NCBI GenBank assembly: GCA_040753875.1
Contig: JBFMDV010000016.1
Span: forward strand, 1 to 50,375
Length of the DNA: 50,375 nt
Direction of reading: 5' to 3'
From: Candidatus Zixiibacteriota bacterium
Lineage (GTDB): Bacteria > Zixibacteria > MSB-5A5 > GN15 > FEB-12
In this document: positions 17,947-26,720 of the stretch, piece by piece
Layout: every line of letters starts with the position of its first letter
How positions within the stretch are numbered: position 1 is the first letter of the stretch
Made by a program: the position numbers and the translations under genes
The notes under the pieces: generated by a model
The model's input: the letters and a program-made list of their open reading frames with translations, nothing else
The model's database searches: none
What the model was told of the DNA's origin: nothing

Positions 17947-20214
17947 TCACGAAACGCGCTGGAATTTGTCGGTCTCAGGCTCAGTCCGTTTCGGCCCGCC
18001 TTTCACAAGTGAGTGGCCGGTTGCCAGACCGAACACAAACAGGCTCAGGGTGACCGCGCCGACGGCGAAGATCGTGTCACCGATAATGCGAAGCCACTTA
18101 AACGTCTGAAGGGTCGGCGAATACAGGAACTCGGCGCTTCGCGCGTACCAATACCCATGTTCGACCGAGGCCCAGGTCTGCATGAACCCGACCGGCAGCA
18201 AGCTGATGACTACCATGGCGAACAATCCGATATTGATAGCCCAGAAAGAGAACTTGATAATGTCGTCCTTCCAATCCTGGCGTACCCAAAGGACGCGAAG
18301 ACAGAACAACATCAGGCCGAGCCCCAGCATGCCGTACACGCCGAAGAGTGCCGAATGGCCGTGCACGGGGGTCGTGTTCAGGCCCTGCATATAATAGAGG
18401 GCGATGGGCGGATTGATCATAAATCCGAACAGCCCGGCACCCACCATGTTCCAAAACGCCACCGCCACGAAGAAGTAGATAGGCCATTTGTATTTCTGCA
18501 CCCAGGGGGTGGAACGAGCGATACGGATATTGTCCCAGGCCTCGAAACCGATGATGGTCAGCGGAACAACTTCGAGAGCGCTGAAAACTGCGCCCAACGC
18601 CAGCACTCCGGTCGGCGTGCCTGCGAAATAAAGGTGGTGGAGCGTGCCAATGATTCCGCCCGCCAAAAAGATGGCCGTCGAGAACAGGACCGAGCTGTTG
18701 GCGGTCGAAATGCGAATGAGCTGAAGGCGTGCGAACAGAAACGCTATCACCACCGTGGCGAACACCTCGAAGAATCCCTCGACCCAAAGATGCACCACCC
18801 ACCAACGCCAGTATTCGGCAATTGTGAGATGGGTGCTCTTGCCCCACATTAGACCGGCGGCATAGAAAGCGCCGATAGCGACCGCCGAAATCAGGAACAT
18901 CGTGAGGAGCGTTTTCTGCTCTCCCCCCTGTTTGATAGCGGCGACAACGCAACGACCTACCAGAAAGAGCCAAAGGCCGAGTCCGATGAGCAGTCCAATC
19001 TGCCAAACCCGTCCGAGGTCTACGTATTCATACCCCTGGTGACCGAAATAGAACCAACTGCTGCCGCCAAGCATGTGATTGACACTCATCCATTCCCCCA
19101 CCATCGAACCGAGCACGACTACGAGTAATGCTCCGAACAGCACGTTCACGCCCAAGCGCTGCCCTTTGGGTTCGACGCCACTGACTGCCGGCCCGATATA
19201 CAAGCCGGCGGCCAGCCAAGCTGTGGCTATCCAGAAAATTCCGAGTTGCGTGTGCCAGGTACGGCTGATGACATACGGTATCATTTGGGCAAGCGGTACG
19301 CCGAAGAAACCGTCTCCCTCGACACCGTAGTGTGCAGATATGACGCCCATGACAATCTGCACGATGAACAGGCCGGAGACGACCCAGAAATATTTCACGA
19401 CCGCTTTCTGCGATGGTGTCGGCTGGAAATTGAGGAGTGGATCAGCCGCGGGCAGTTTTTCTGCGACCGGTTCGTGTGGTCGCGAAGCGTGATACCACAC
19501 GAGCAGTCCGATACCGGCCAGAAGCATGATGATGCTGAAACCGGTCCAGATGATGGCGTCGCTGGTGGGACGATTCCCCACCAGTTCTTCGTGAGGCCAG
19601 TTGCTGGTGTACGATATTTCCTGATTGGGTCGATTGGTCGAGGCAGCCCAGGAGGTCCAGAAGAAGAATGAGGCGAGCGCCCGGAGCTTATCGGGCTCCG
19701 TTAGCGTCCCGGCCGGTATCGCATACTGAGCGCGCCCTTTGGAAAACAGTTCGCTGTAGTAGGCGACGTTATCTTCGAAAGCAGCACGCCGAACCGGCTC
19801 GACCGTGATGCTGTTGGTAGCCGCGTCATAGGTGTTGGTTCGCATCAATTCAGTGAGCCGGGTTTGCAGAACCGCTTTCTGTTCAAGCGTGAGTTCATCG
19901 TACGAACCATCAAACTCGGCGTTCGACCAGGAATTGAGGATAAACATGGCCTCGCGATGGAGCCAGTCTGCGGTCCAGTCCGGCGCGACATAGCTGCCAT
20001 GTCCCCAAATGGAACCGAGTTCCATGCCACCCATCGCCTGCCAGACATTCTGTCCGGCCGTGATCTGGCCCGATGGAATCACGATGATACCATCGGTTGA
20101 TTTAACCAGTTCCGGAATCGGCGGCTTTTCCTGATAGATGCGAATGCCCATATAGCCGAGGACGGCGAATGAAATAATCACCACCGCCCAGAAGCCCAAC
20201 CATAACCGTCTCAT
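17947..20214 (-). CDS. norB: quinol-dependent nitric oxide reductase (single-subunit qNOR)
   Basis: Reduces two NO to N2O in the inner membrane, taking electrons from quinol. The 755-residue length, with an N-terminal extension (first helix, then a periplasmic domain beginning IPELVKSTDGI), marks the fused quinol type rather than the cytochrome c-dependent NorBC. Heme-copper oxidase family ligands are visible: HTQLGIFWIATAWLAAG, VVHLWVEGFFEVFATV (His plus Glu near the non-heme iron), TLHHLYFAGTP (His pair) and HGHSALFGVYG. About fourteen membrane segments fit. It is the last gene of a nitrosative-stress group with an Rrf2 regulator and a hemerythrin protein, so detoxification rather than full denitrification is the likely role. 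Confidence 0.94.
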   Translation of the reverse strand: MRRLWLGFWAVVIISFAVLGYMGIRIYQEKPPIPELVKSTDGIIVIPSGQITAGQNVWQAMGGMELGSIWGHGSYVAPDWTADWLHREAMFILNSWSNAEFDGSYDELTLEQKAVLQTRLTELMRTNTYDAATNSITVEPVRRAAFEDNVAYYSELFSKGRAQYAIPAGTLTEPDKLRALASFFFWTSWAASTNRPNQEISYTSNWPHEELVGNRPTSDAIIWTGFSIIMLLAGIGLLVWYHASRPHEPVAEKLPAADPLLNFQPTPSQKAVVKYFWVVSGLFIVQIVMGVISAHYGVEGDGFFGVPLAQMIPYVISRTWHTQLGIFWIATAWLAAGLYIGPAVSGVEPKGQRLGVNVLFGALLVVVLGSMVGEWMSVNHMLGGSSWFYFGHQGYEYVDLGRVWQIGLLIGLGLWLFLVGRCVVAAIKQGGEQKTLLTMFLISAVAIGAFYAAGLMWGKSTHLTIAEYWRWWVVHLWVEGFFEVFATVVIAFLFARLQLIRISTANSSVLFSTAIFLAGGIIGTLHHLYFAGTPTGVLALGAVFSALEVVPLTIIGFEAWDNIRIARSTPWVQKYKWPIYFFVAVAFWNMVGAGLFGFMINPPIALYYMQGLNTTPVHGHSALFGVYGMLGLGLMLFCLRVLWVRQDWKDDIIKFSFWAINIGLFAMVVISLLPVGFMQTWASVEHGYWYARSAEFLYSPTLQTFKWLRIIGDTIFAVGAVTLSLFVFGLATGHSLVKGGPKRTEPETDKFQRVS

Positions 20215-20366
20215 AAGTCCGTCTCCTCAACAGTGATGGCATTGCTGCCACCGTGTACTAACTTCTGATACTACGCGATTTCCAGAGAGAATCGTGAACA
20301 CATTCACAATACGGGTCGGCCTGAGGGGGCCTTTCGCTGACCCTCGGGCCTAAACTCTCCTGTTGC

Positions 20367-21029
20367 TCAATGCTGATGTGGTTCTGGTTCCTCATGCCCT
20401 TCAGAATCATGCCCAGCCGCATCTTGAGGCGCATGGTCCGAACCGACACCAGTCGCCGCAAGATGCAGACCCTCCACATAGTGCAGGAATTCGACATAGG
20501 CGTGGACGAATTCCCGACCGGCAGTCACGTCGTGCTCATGATGAGGACGCAGCTGGGCCAGACGGGCAAACTTCTCTCCAAGCCCATGCCGGACATCTTC
20601 AAGCAACAATCGAGAGCCTGGTTCAAGCTCACCTGATTCTGCCGCCATATCGGCCGCCGGAATTGCCGAACCCAGGTCGCGCCCGGCCGGTTTGAGACCG
20701 GTGTACGGTGCTCCCTCGCCCGCGCGATGTACCCGCACAAGTGTTTCGAAAAGATACAGGTCAGCCAGATCGCGAGCTTCCGGGCCCAACTCTCGTACAG
20801 CGAGGGTTTTCGCGAACGCCTCGCGGATCATGGTCTCGTCTTCCGGTTGCACCCACACGAGGATGCTGTCCACGTTTTTGCTTTCCAGTGCCGTACGTGC
20901 CGCTGCAACAACAGGACCGTCAAGTCCGTCGCAGTGTGCGCTTACCTGACGGGCTGACCCCAGTGTGAAAGCAACCACTGCCAGAGACAGCGAGAACACT
21001 CCCTGAAGAACCCAATTGCATAGATTCAT
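20367..21029 (-). CDS. DUF6448-family exported protein with His-rich tail
   Basis: A 220-residue protein with a signal peptide (LQGVFSLSLAVVAFTLGSA, cut near VSA) and a mature start HCDGLDGPVVAAARTALES. This start, LVRVHRAGEGAPYTGLKPAG and AGREFVHAYVEFLHYVEGLH are hallmarks of the DUF6448 family, which has no known function. The C-terminus is rich in His, Asp and Glu (HDSEGHEEPEPHQH), suggesting metal binding in the periplasm. It sits between the NO reductase and the hemerythrin gene, so a role linked to iron, oxygen or NO chemistry is possible but unproved. Confidence 0.8.
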   Translation of the reverse strand: MNLCNWVLQGVFSLSLAVVAFTLGSARQVSAHCDGLDGPVVAAARTALESKNVDSILVWVQPEDETMIREAFAKTLAVRELGPEARDLADLYLFETLVRVHRAGEGAPYTGLKPAGRDLGSAIPAADMAAESGELEPGSRLLLEDVRHGLGEKFARLAQLRPHHEHDVTAGREFVHAYVEFLHYVEGLHLAATGVGSDHAPQDAAGHDSEGHEEPEPHQH

Positions 21030-21103
21030 AATACTAACTCCCGGACATTATTGAGACCTCGAGCCCGCCACACCCATTGCGACAGGCTTCCGGTTTTCAG
21101 TTG

Positions 21104-21520
21104 TCAATGTTTGTGATGGCAGCAGCCGGAGTCAGACGGTAGGTGCGGGAGCAATTGCGCCTTTGACACATCATATCGTTCAGCCAGCTTTTCGGCAATC
21201 TTCAAGAATCGTTCATGTGTGCCGGTCCCCATCTCTTCCTTTTCGACCTGGTCGAACTGACGCAGGACCTCCCGGGTGTCATCTTCATTCATGACCCGGT
21301 CGTCCATCGGGAACAGAATCCGATCCTCCTTTAGAATGTGCTGGCGAAGCAACTGGACGTACCCCTCGGCGTGTGAGGCGAATGCCTCAAGCGCCATCCT
21401 GTTGCCATCGGCGGCCGCCTCGACATGGCTGCTCATTCCGCGGACGTGCATGCGTCCCATCTCGTGCTCATGCAGCATCACCGCGATTGGCCCGCCCTCC
21501 TGCGGAATCCCCTTGTTCAC
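21104..21520 (-). CDS. hemerythrin-domain protein, C-terminal part (split by an in-frame TAA)
   Basis: Hemerythrin-like domains bind a di-iron centre that senses or handles O2, NO or iron. This part has the later ligand motifs: MLHEHEMGRMHVRGM, RQHILKEDRILFPMDD, and a Cys/His-rich tail (CCHHKH). The early ligands lie in the upstream fragment at 21545-21718, in the same frame, separated by a single TAA at 21545-21547. Translating through gives CHHGK-stop-EARLFPALVNKG, where the family normally has CHHGKEExxLFP. The TAA is therefore best explained as a GAA (Glu) to TAA change. The GTG used as a start here is unlikely to be real. Confidence 0.8.
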   Translation of the reverse strand: MNKGIPQEGGPIAVMLHEHEMGRMHVRGMSSHVEAAADGNRMALEAFASHAEGYVQLLRQHILKEDRILFPMDDRVMNEDDTREVLRQFDQVEKEEMGTGTHERFLKIAEKLAERYDVSKAQLLPHLPSDSGCCHHKH

Positions 21521-21544
21521 CAGTGCTGGAAACAGTCTTGCCTC

Positions 21545-21718
21545 TTACTTGCCGTGATGGCATCCATCGGCGAACCCCTTGATGAACGCAATCGCATCTT
21601 CGGCCGGCTTCTTTTCCAGCCGTCCAACAGTCTTGGCCTCTTCTACCATTTTATCGAGGCAGTCGAGGACGATCTCGATAACCGGGTGCTCGCTTGAGAG
21701 AATCTCAGTCGGTTTCAT
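21545..21718 (-). pseudogene. N-terminal fragment of the split hemerythrin gene
   Basis: Begins MKPTEILSSEHPVIEIVLDCL at an ATG preceded by AAAGGAG, so this is the natural gene start. It codes for the first two hemerythrin helices with the His of SSEH and the HH of CHHGK, then meets a TAA after 57 codons. The missing Glu at the TAA position would be an iron ligand or next to one. Both parts together make 204 codons, normal for the bacterial family. Confidence 0.8.
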
Positions 21719-21794
21719 ATAGGTCTCCTTTTGAGTTTGTACATCTATTATCTCGAATCGCATGTGTGTATCCGTTTAATCGTCAAAAAAAATC

Positions 21795-22211
21795 TCACGA
21801 CGGCAGCGTTACTTTCTTGTCCGCCAAGTCTTCGATGGTAGTCTCGTTGAGAAACTCCAGATAACTGCGGCGAATGACAGCCCATCGATGATGCACCGCG
21901 CAGGGGGAGTCATCGCGGCATCGTTTCCTCCCCAGAAAGCAGTCGCCCCATCGGCTGACCCGGTCGATCGGCTCCACGACATCGTAAAGAGAGATCTTTT
22001 TGGGAGAGCGGGCGAGCCGAAAACCGCCGCCGAAACCTTTCTGCGATTCCACGAGCCCCTGCCCGGCCAGCATTTTGAGCAGCTTGCCCAGGTAGTTTTG
22101 GGGAGCGCCGATTTCTCGCGCGATATGGGCAGCGCCTGCGTACTCACCAGGTGCGAGACGGGCCATCAGGGCGAGTGCTAGAGCAGCGTTTATACCGGTC
22201 TTTGAAATCAT
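21795..22211 (-). CDS. Rrf2-family iron-sulfur regulator (NsrR-like)
   Basis: A 138-residue winged-helix regulator: IAREIGAPQNYLGKLLKMLAGQGLVESQKGFGGGFRLAR is the Rrf2 DNA-binding segment. Three cysteines follow in CFLGRKRCRDDSPC (CX6CX5C), the type of spacing that holds a [2Fe-2S] or [4Fe-4S] cluster in IscR, RirA and NsrR. Given the downstream hemerythrin, DUF6448 and NO reductase genes, NO sensing as in NsrR is the most sensible guess, but iron-sulfur status sensing is also possible. A TATAAT (minus strand, 22242-22247) inside an AT-rich partly palindromic stretch lies just upstream. Confidence 0.85.
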   Translation of the reverse strand: MISKTGINAALALALMARLAPGEYAGAAHIAREIGAPQNYLGKLLKMLAGQGLVESQKGFGGGFRLARSPKKISLYDVVEPIDRVSRWGDCFLGRKRCRDDSPCAVHHRWAVIRRSYLEFLNETTIEDLADKKVTLPS

Positions 22212-22525
22212 GGCTTTATCCTAATCACATGTCAATATGCTATTATATGTCGGTCTGTCAAGGTCAAACTTGAGTTTTTTTTGGCTACAAGCATTGTGTC
22301 GACTTGTGAGGGATTGTATCGAAGACCTTCAATCTCCGCTATTGATTCACGAAAAACTAACGTATGCGGCGCAACCTCTTGGGTGACATCGTGTTGACTG
22401 GGGAGACGCTCCTCGACGTGCCATTCCTTTTCCCTCACAGCCTTCAATTTCTTCTTGGATAATCGGGGTCGGGTCAGTATACTTGGACTGGAATATTTGT
22501 TAACTACCTACCATCCCGCTTCGCC
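22212..22525. other. divergent intergenic region
   Basis: It carries the start region of the Rrf2 operon on the left (AT-rich, near 22235-22260) and the promoter of the secreted-protein genes on the right (22455-22483). A 71-codon minus-strand frame inside it has no ribosome site and no family resemblance. Confidence 0.5.
22455..22483 (+). promoter_or_regulatory. predicted promoter of the first T9SS-type secreted protein gene
   Basis: TTGGAT (22455-22460) and TATACT (22478-22483) are 17 bp apart. The predicted transcript starts near 22490, 35-50 bases before the start codon. Confidence 0.55.
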
Positions 22526-24070
22526 ATGAGGAGGCAGAAATTGCGCTCAGTGAAGGAATCCCTGGTTGTAGTTGCGGCGGTCTGCGCGATAGCAGCACCG
22601 CTAAGTGTGCGTGGAGCGCAGCTGCGGTTGGAATCCAGATCGGCGGTCATGCCGGCGGTGATGGATTCCGTGTCTATCTATGTGGACAGCCTTGAAGCCC
22701 AGATCGGCGGGTACAGACTTCTCGTATCGCTCACCGAGTCCGCATATTCAATAGTCAATGTCAGGCCGGGAGAACTGCCCATCCAGTGCGGCTGGGAGTA
22801 CTTCACCTGGCATACATTGCCACATCACCCGCTCGAAATGTCGTCACATACCGGACTCCTTGAGATCACGGCGCAGGCATCGGCAACAAGCGGCTATATC
22901 CCGGCCTGCTATTCGGGGCCATCCCCGATGGAGCTGGCTCGCATCACGCTCTTGATGGGGAGTGACGGGCCGTACCACCGGATGTTTTGTCAGACCGAGC
23001 CGCTCAGGTTCTTCTGGCGGGATTGTGATGATAACGTCCTTTTGAGTGTAGATGGGGACACGGCCCTGGTCGCGTTCGAACTTAAGGAACAAAGCGCCCA
23101 ATTTCCTTCAAATGACACTGTCTCCTACCCCTTCCCCGGCTACGGCGTGCCAGGCAGCGGCTGTGCTTCGTACCCGGGTCGTGCGTATGTGCCTTCTCTG
23201 ACGGCAGTGAATGGCACGTTCGATTTTGTCTGCCCCGAAACCTGGTCGCTTGGTGACATAAACTTGAACGGCTTTTCGCACGAGTCGGCCGATGCCGTCG
23301 TGTTCACCAATTATTTCATGCACGGCCTTGCTGCGTTCCAGATCAACATAGCCGGACAGATTGCGCAGAGTGACGTCAACCAGGACGGTCTGACGCTGAC
23401 ACTTGCCGACCTTCAGTATCTTTTCCGGGTGATCATTGGCGATGCGCCACCGGTGCCGGGCCCAAGCTTGAAACCGGCACCACCAAGCGAATACTCGGCC
23501 ACACTTGAGGTGGCCGAAGTTTCCGGCCTTACCAACCTTACAATACGAAGCGATGCCGTGATCGGCGCGTTGTATGTCAAGTTGCTTGGGATTGACGGCG
23601 TATCGCCCACCCAACCGAATGCCGAGGCGGGCTGGATCGGCGACACTGTGACATTCCTCTTGATCAACTCTGATGGCTCTTCGGTTCTAATACCGGGGAC
23701 ACATCTTCTGGGCGAATTAGGTGGCACGGCTACACGGATCGTTAGCGCCGATGCCGTTGATGCCGCCGGACGTGTGATGATAGTGCATACTGATAATGAA
23801 CATCTCCCCCGTTTATTCAGCCTGGCACAGAATTACCCGAACCCGTTCAACCCGACCACTACGATCAGTTTTGATTTGCCGGTCACATCTGCATGGAGGC
23901 TGACAATCTACAACGTGACTGGGCAGGAAGTGGCGGTGTATTCGGGAGAATCCGTGGCCGGGCGCCAGGAAGTAGTGGTTGATGGGGTCCGCTTGGCATC
24001 GGGGGTGTACATGTACCGGCTTGAAGCTAACGGTAGGTCCGAAACGCGAAAAATGATACTCTTGAAATAA
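22526..24070 (+). CDS. secreted cohesin-like/dockerin protein with T9SS-type sorting domain
   Basis: A 514-residue exported protein. It has a signal peptide (SLVVVAAVCAIAAPLSVRGA) and a beta-rich cohesin-like region at about residues 35-220. A dockerin-like pair of calcium loops follows at about 245-310 (GDINLNGFSHESADAV and SDVNQDGLTLTLADL), then a linker domain. The C-terminal sorting domain starts LAQNYPNPFNPTTTISFDLP and ends RSETRKMILLK. That C-terminal domain is used by type IX secretion and related FCB export. The natural start may be the TTG at 22541: the AGGAGG coded just after the ATG is a perfect ribosome site six bases before it. The ligand or partner of the cohesin/dockerin parts is unknown. 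It pairs with the related gene downstream. Confidence 0.82.
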   Translation: MRRQKLRSVKESLVVVAAVCAIAAPLSVRGAQLRLESRSAVMPAVMDSVSIYVDSLEAQIGGYRLLVSLTESAYSIVNVRPGELPIQCGWEYFTWHTLPHHPLEMSSHTGLLEITAQASATSGYIPACYSGPSPMELARITLLMGSDGPYHRMFCQTEPLRFFWRDCDDNVLLSVDGDTALVAFELKEQSAQFPSNDTVSYPFPGYGVPGSGCASYPGRAYVPSLTAVNGTFDFVCPETWSLGDINLNGFSHESADAVVFTNYFMHGLAAFQINIAGQIAQSDVNQDGLTLTLADLQYLFRVIIGDAPPVPGPSLKPAPPSEYSATLEVAEVSGLTNLTIRSDAVIGALYVKLLGIDGVSPTQPNAEAGWIGDTVTFLLINSDGSSVLIPGTHLLGELGGTATRIVSADAVDAAGRVMIVHTDNEHLPRLFSLAQNYPNPFNPTTTISFDLPVTSAWRLTIYNVTGQEVAVYSGESVAGRQEVVVDGVRLASGVYMYRLEANGRSETRKMILLK

Positions 24071-24087
24071 TGACAGGTGAAGTTGAA

Positions 24088-24183
24088 ATGCGTGCGAAAT
24101 TTTTAGCAGTATTCGCGGTCGTGGCCGCTTTCTGCGTGATGACCGCGGGTCAAGTCCTCGGGCAGCTCGATAACGATCGATGA
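24088..24183 (+). pseudogene. signal-peptide fragment of the second secreted protein, frameshifted
   Basis: ATG at 24088 codes for MRAKFLAVFAVVAAFCVMTA and on to GQVLGQ, a clear signal peptide, then reaches a TGA at 24181. The mature protein lies in the +1 frame (SITIDDVVGKYGGG and onward). Removing one base near 24163-24168 would fuse the two at the expected cleavage site. Without this fusion the large downstream product has no export signal. Confidence 0.75.
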
Positions 24184-24211
24184 TGTAGTCGGCAAGTACG
24201 GGGGTGGTGTA

Positions 24212-26674
24212 GTGGACACGGTTCGGACGGGCACTCCGATCACATTCAAACTGCGCTACACCAACGGGGCTGGGGCGAATCTCAATATCTCAAATGGATA
24301 CGAGATCTACTCTCCCGATGGCGCTACGTGGTCTGGACCAGTAGTGGGTGACACACTGACGGGTGCAATTCCGCGCTCCAATTGGGACCTCGGGTTCGCC
24401 ATGAACGTGTTTCCCGGAACTGGTGGCTATGACACGGTTGGCATTATCGGTGCCAAGCTTTCAGCAATTGGACTTCCTACAGGGTTTAATGGCGTGCCGT
24501 ATGGCCTCAGAATCGGCAGCTTCGACGACGCCGAGAGTGGTCTGCATGTTTGTGTCGACTCCGCCTGGTTCCGTCCGGGCGGGACTTGGAAATGGGTAGG
24601 CACGGGGGGGCTGAATGTGTACCCGACGTGGGGTGGGCCATACTGTTACACGGTTTACACAGCACCGCCGATTCCTGTTCAGATCACGAATTGCGTGACG
24701 TCCTTATTAGGCAGTCACTGTTCGACATTTACATATGATTTCGACGCTATAGACGCCGAAGGGGACCCGATTACGTTTCAACTGGTTTCAGGTCCGGGGA
24801 CAATAAACGCCAACACCGGCGTTTGGACGTGGACAAATGCGACCTTGGCAGATGTCGGTGCGTCGAGAACGATCGTCGTTGAAGCGTGTGACCCGTTCGG
24901 CTGTGGCCAGCCCTGCACGATCAACATCAATGTGACGAACGAGGCGCCCGTGCTGCTATCGCCGGTATGTGGCACGAGTACGTTGATTTCGCTTGGTCAA
25001 ACGGAGACTATTGATGTAAATGCGACCGATGCCTGTAATGACCCGTTGACGTACTCAATTGCGAGTGTAACACCTTCGTTTAGCGGCACAATTTCGATAA
25101 ATCCTACTTCAGGTATTATAACGGCCACTCCGCAGATTCTGGATGCAGTGTACACCGTAGCGGTTGCCGTTACCGACGGCAATCTGTCCGACACTTGTCA
25201 ATTGGAGATCGAAGCGGTCAGCGGCTGCCCGTTTGGGCTTCAGATTTCCAAGGAGCACAATGTGCCGCAGGGAGGGTACTGGTCAGTCCCAGTCACTCTA
25301 ACGAAAGGTGATGCGACTGAAGGTCTCGGCGGCTTTGATATCTTGATCGCCTATGATAACTCTGTCCTGTCATTCCAGAATGCCAGTCTCGGTGCCGCGT
25401 TTGGTCCGAGCGGCTGCAGGTGGGAGTATTTCACGTACCGATTCGGCGCCGACGGCAACTGCGGCGGTGGCTGTCCGAGCGGTTTGGTTCATGTGTTTGG
25501 CATAGCCGAGAGCAACAACGGCGCCAATCACCCGCTCTGCACGCTTCCGGCCACTCTGCCGGCTACGTTATTCAATCTCAATTTCCTGGTGAGCAATGAT
25601 CGGACACTGGAATGTCAATCGGTGCCGATCCGGTTCTATTGGCTCACCTGCACCGACAACGTGCTGTCGAATGCGGCAGGCGATGAAGCGTACATGAGCT
25701 GCACCGTGGCTGAGGCCGAGAGCCCCCTCATAAATATTGCGAATTCAAGCGTCGGGTTTCCCACCTACCTTGGCGCGCAGGATGCCTGTTTCACTGGCGG
25801 TGGTCCCGGCAAGCCGACCCCGATCACCGCAATCGACTTCATCAATGGTGGAATCGATATCGTCTGCGCCGACTCGATCGATATCCGCGGTGATATCAAC
25901 CTGAACGGCCTGGCGTACGAGATCGCCGACGCGGTCAATCTCACCAATTACTTCGTCAAGGGTTTGGGCGCGTTCACGATCAACGTGAATGGTCAGATCG
26001 CCGCCTCCGATGTCAACGCCGACGGCATCAGCTTGTCGGTGGCAGATCTGGTGTACCTGGTCCGCGTGATTGTCGGCGATGCCAACCCATACCCGAAGAT
26101 CAATCCGGTGGCGGTGAACTATGCGGTCAACAACGGGGTGATCTCGGTCGATGGCGAGATGGGCGGGGCGTTTGTGGTGCTCGAGGGGAATGTCGCCATC
26201 TCGGACAATGACCTGCTGTCGCACGGCATGACTATGAAGTCCGAATTTGACGGTGTCAACACGCGCGTGATCATCTACCCGCCGTTCGAGGGTGTGAGCA
26301 GAACGGCCGGTTTCACTGGGGATTTTCTCAATGTCCGTGATGCCAACATTGTTTCACTTGAACTGGCGACAATCGACGGCGCCCCGGTGACACTGAAGAG
26401 TGCGGAATTGCCGACCCGATTTGAACTGCATCAGAACTACCCGAACCCCTTCAACCCGAGCACGACTATCAGTTTCAGTCTGCCGGTGGCCTCGGCGTGG
26501 ACACTGAAAATCTACAATGTCGCCGGGCAGGAAGTCACGAGTTTCACAGGTGACGACGCAGCCGGAGAAAAGACCGTGACAGTCGAAGCCAGTGGTTGGG
26601 CTTCGGGAGTTTATTTCTTTACGTTGGATGTTGGGAGCTTTTCCGAAACCCGGAAGATGCTGCTGATAAAATAG
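24212..26674 (+). CDS. large secreted protein with Ig-like repeats, cohesin-like, dockerin-like and T9SS sorting domains
   Basis: 820 residues from the GTG used here; the real N-terminus is the frameshifted signal peptide at 24088. The order is as follows. An N-terminal beta domain covers about residues 1-150. Two cadherin/putative-Ig repeats follow at about 155-340 (TYDFDAIDAEGDPITFQL; NEAPVLLSP). A cohesin-like domain spans about 345-530. A dockerin-like calcium pair lies at about 555-640 (GDINLNGLAYEIADAV; SDVNADGISLSVADL). The C-terminal sorting domain is FELHQNYPNPFNPSTTISF ... SETRKMLLIK. The cohesin, dockerin and sorting parts resemble those of the gene upstream, so the two arose by duplication. 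A strong terminator follows. Confidence 0.82.
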   Translation: MDTVRTGTPITFKLRYTNGAGANLNISNGYEIYSPDGATWSGPVVGDTLTGAIPRSNWDLGFAMNVFPGTGGYDTVGIIGAKLSAIGLPTGFNGVPYGLRIGSFDDAESGLHVCVDSAWFRPGGTWKWVGTGGLNVYPTWGGPYCYTVYTAPPIPVQITNCVTSLLGSHCSTFTYDFDAIDAEGDPITFQLVSGPGTINANTGVWTWTNATLADVGASRTIVVEACDPFGCGQPCTININVTNEAPVLLSPVCGTSTLISLGQTETIDVNATDACNDPLTYSIASVTPSFSGTISINPTSGIITATPQILDAVYTVAVAVTDGNLSDTCQLEIEAVSGCPFGLQISKEHNVPQGGYWSVPVTLTKGDATEGLGGFDILIAYDNSVLSFQNASLGAAFGPSGCRWEYFTYRFGADGNCGGGCPSGLVHVFGIAESNNGANHPLCTLPATLPATLFNLNFLVSNDRTLECQSVPIRFYWLTCTDNVLSNAAGDEAYMSCTVAEAESPLINIANSSVGFPTYLGAQDACFTGGGPGKPTPITAIDFINGGIDIVCADSIDIRGDINLNGLAYEIADAVNLTNYFVKGLGAFTINVNGQIAASDVNADGISLSVADLVYLVRVIVGDANPYPKINPVAVNYAVNNGVISVDGEMGGAFVVLEGNVAISDNDLLSHGMTMKSEFDGVNTRVIIYPPFEGVSRTAGFTGDFLNVRDANIVSLELATIDGAPVTLKSAELPTRFELHQNYPNPFNPSTTISFSLPVASAWTLKIYNVAGQEVTSFTGDDAAGEKTVTVEASGWASGVYFFTLDVGSFSETRKMLLIK

Positions 26675-26688
26675 AAGTGAGAATTCAG

Positions 26689-26720
26689 GGCAGGAGTGTA
26701 GTGCTCCTGCCTTTCGTTTA
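26689..26720 (+). terminator. Rho-independent terminator of the secreted-protein genes
   Basis: GGCAGGAG and CTCCTGCC arms with a 7-base loop, followed by TTTCGTTTATTT. It lies just past the stop and also faces the convergent GNAT gene. Confidence 0.9.

Noticed and set aside
22232-22447. 71-codon minus-strand frame upstream of the Rrf2 gene
   Set aside because: It has no ribosome site and overlaps the probable promoter of the Rrf2 gene.
1-26674. Recoding of TGA as an amino acid, suggested by in-frame TGA codons in the RHS and porin genes
   Set aside because: TGA is the normal stop of intact genes here (arsM, arsC, several radical SAM genes), and the hemerythrin break is a TAA, so a changed code does not explain the set.
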